DNA from: JBFJVD01 sp041624375
GTDB lineage: Bacteria > Chloroflexota > Anaerolineae > Anaerolineales > E44-bin32
Length of the DNA stretch: 7,844 nt
Assembly: GCA_041624375.1 (NCBI GenBank)
Contig: JBFJVD010000141.1
Coordinates: 1 to 7,844 of the forward strand
Direction: 5' to 3'
Under the pieces are notes generated by a model. That model made no database searches. It was given only the letters and a program-made list of their open reading frames with translations, and had not been told where the DNA came from. Shown one piece after another: positions 7,069 through 7,844 of this stretch. The position numbers and the translations under genes are program-made. How positions within the stretch are numbered: the first letter of the stretch is position 1; every line of letters begins with the position of its first letter.

Positions 7069-7844
7069 ACTGCCCGATCTTCAGATCTTACCCACCGACT
7101 CCCTCCAACCCCATGAACACATCGACGAGCAACGGGCGGAGCCCATTATCCGTTCGCTTGAGCAGGAAGGCATTCTCCGCAACCCGCCGGTGGTCCTTCC
7201 GGTCACATCCCTTGGCACACGCTTCGTTGTGCTGGATGGCGCTAATCGGACGACGGCCTTCAGGCTGCTTGGAATCCCACATGTGCTTGCGCAGGTTGTC
7301 CACGCGGGGGACAGCAGCGTCGACATCCGCACCTGGAACCACGCGATTCTGGCAGAGCACGCCGAGGATCTGCTGACTCGAATTCGCGCCGTAGCCGGCA
7401 TCGAGCTCACCCCCTCAGATGAAGAGTCAGCAGCGATCGAGATCCGGCGCGGCGGCGCACTGAGCTTCCTTTCCTTTACAGACGGTGAGGTGTACGAGAT
7501 CCGCTACGGGGAGGTGGATCTGGCGGGGCGGCTTGAGCGGTTGAATGGTTTGGTGGCCACCTACAACTCGGTCGCACGCATGGAGCGAACGAGCGTCGCA
7601 CGGATTTCAAATCTAAACTCGGTCCACCCCGACCTCAGCTGCCTGGTGGTATTTCCTCGCTTCGAGGTGGACGACGTCATCGATGCCGCTGCACAGGGCC
7701 TCATCTTCCCGTCGGGGGTGACGCGATTCATTGTTTCGCCGCGCGCCCTTCATCTCAACTACCCACTTGAGCGCTTGAGAAGCAGCGAGTCCCTCGCCGC
7801 CAAGCAAGCGCAGCTGGTTGAGTGGATCCACGAGCGCATGGAAG
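7052..7844 (+). CDS. ParB/Srx-fold protein resembling SerK/SbnI free-serine kinases (3' end missing)
   Basis: The frame is open from ATG 7052 to the window end, giving 264 residues with the stop outside the window. Residues about 10-85 are a ParB N-terminal (sulfiredoxin-like) domain: LQPHEHID at 18-25, a helix up to LEQEGILRNPPVV (36-48), then VVLDGANRTTAFRLLGIP at 59-76 in place of the usual DGxHR box. The rest has no helix-turn-helix like that of chromosome-partition ParB. It ends with a conserved-looking stretch, IFPSGVTRFIV at about 226-236, then RALHLNYPLERLR. This arrangement and a length near 250 residues recall SbnI and archaeal SerK, ParB-fold kinases that phosphorylate free L-serine; Glu22 is a candidate catalytic residue by analogy. 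The ATG lies inside the beta-synthase gene, 17 bases before the end of its stop, with only GAGAAG directly upstream, so translation is probably coupled. The ParB-like domain is secure; kinase function is inference. An alternative is a DNA-binding regulator. Confidence 0.75.
   Translation, partial: MKPLPELPDLQILPTDSLQPHEHIDEQRAEPIIRSLEQEGILRNPPVVLPVTSLGTRFVVLDGANRTTAFRLLGIPHVLAQVVHAGDSSVDIRTWNHAILAEHAEDLLTRIRAVAGIELTPSDEESAAIEIRRGGALSFLSFTDGEVYEIRYGEVDLAGRLERLNGLVATYNSVARMERTSVARISNLNSVHPDLSCLVVFPRFEVDDVIDAAAQGLIFPSGVTRFIVSPRALHLNYPLERLRSSESLAAKQAQLVEWIHERME

Overview
The window is GC-rich bacterial DNA (estimated by eye at about 60% G+C), tightly packed with seven protein genes, two of them cut by the window edges. 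No RNA gene, insertion sequence, CRISPR array or phage gene is visible. A DUF1385 (YqhQ-type) membrane protein, an M20 dipeptidase of the HxDVQP type, a stand-alone GltB-type GXGXG domain and a heme-free cystathionine beta-synthase next to a ParB-fold protein together suggest an environmental bacterium, perhaps Chloroflexota. That placement is a guess from gene content, not a phylogenetic result.

Layout: (1) Bases 1-1218 (+) hold the 3' part of a gene whose product ends in the GXGXG beta-helix of glutamate synthase. (2) A 92-base convergent gap with two inverted repeats follows. (3) Four minus-strand genes (5522 down to 1311) sit 16 to 21 bases apart and look like one operon. In transcription order they encode an esterase-D/enterochelin-esterase-like serine hydrolase, an M20 metallopeptidase, a DUF1385 membrane protein and a second alpha/beta hydrolase. 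A perfect TATAAT precedes the first gene, which appears to start at TTG with a strong Shine-Dalgarno. (4) A 106-base divergent promoter region separates this operon from a plus-strand pair: a PLP-dependent cystathionine beta-synthase with two C-terminal CBS domains (5629-7068), then a gene overlapping it by 17 bases (7052 to the window end) whose product has a ParB/sulfiredoxin-like N-terminal domain.

The most interesting point is the plus-strand pair. The ParB-fold protein lacks a visible helix-turn-helix and resembles the free-serine kinases SerK (archaeal) and SbnI (staphylococcal), which make O-phospho-L-serine. Its overlap with a beta-synthase that normally consumes L-serine suggests a two-enzyme module: serine is phosphorylated, then the beta-synthase uses O-phosphoserine with homocysteine or sulfide. 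This is inference from family resemblance and gene order; the kinase activity and the substrate choice are untested. The four-gene hydrolase operon has no obvious common pathway beyond hydrolysis of esters and peptides.
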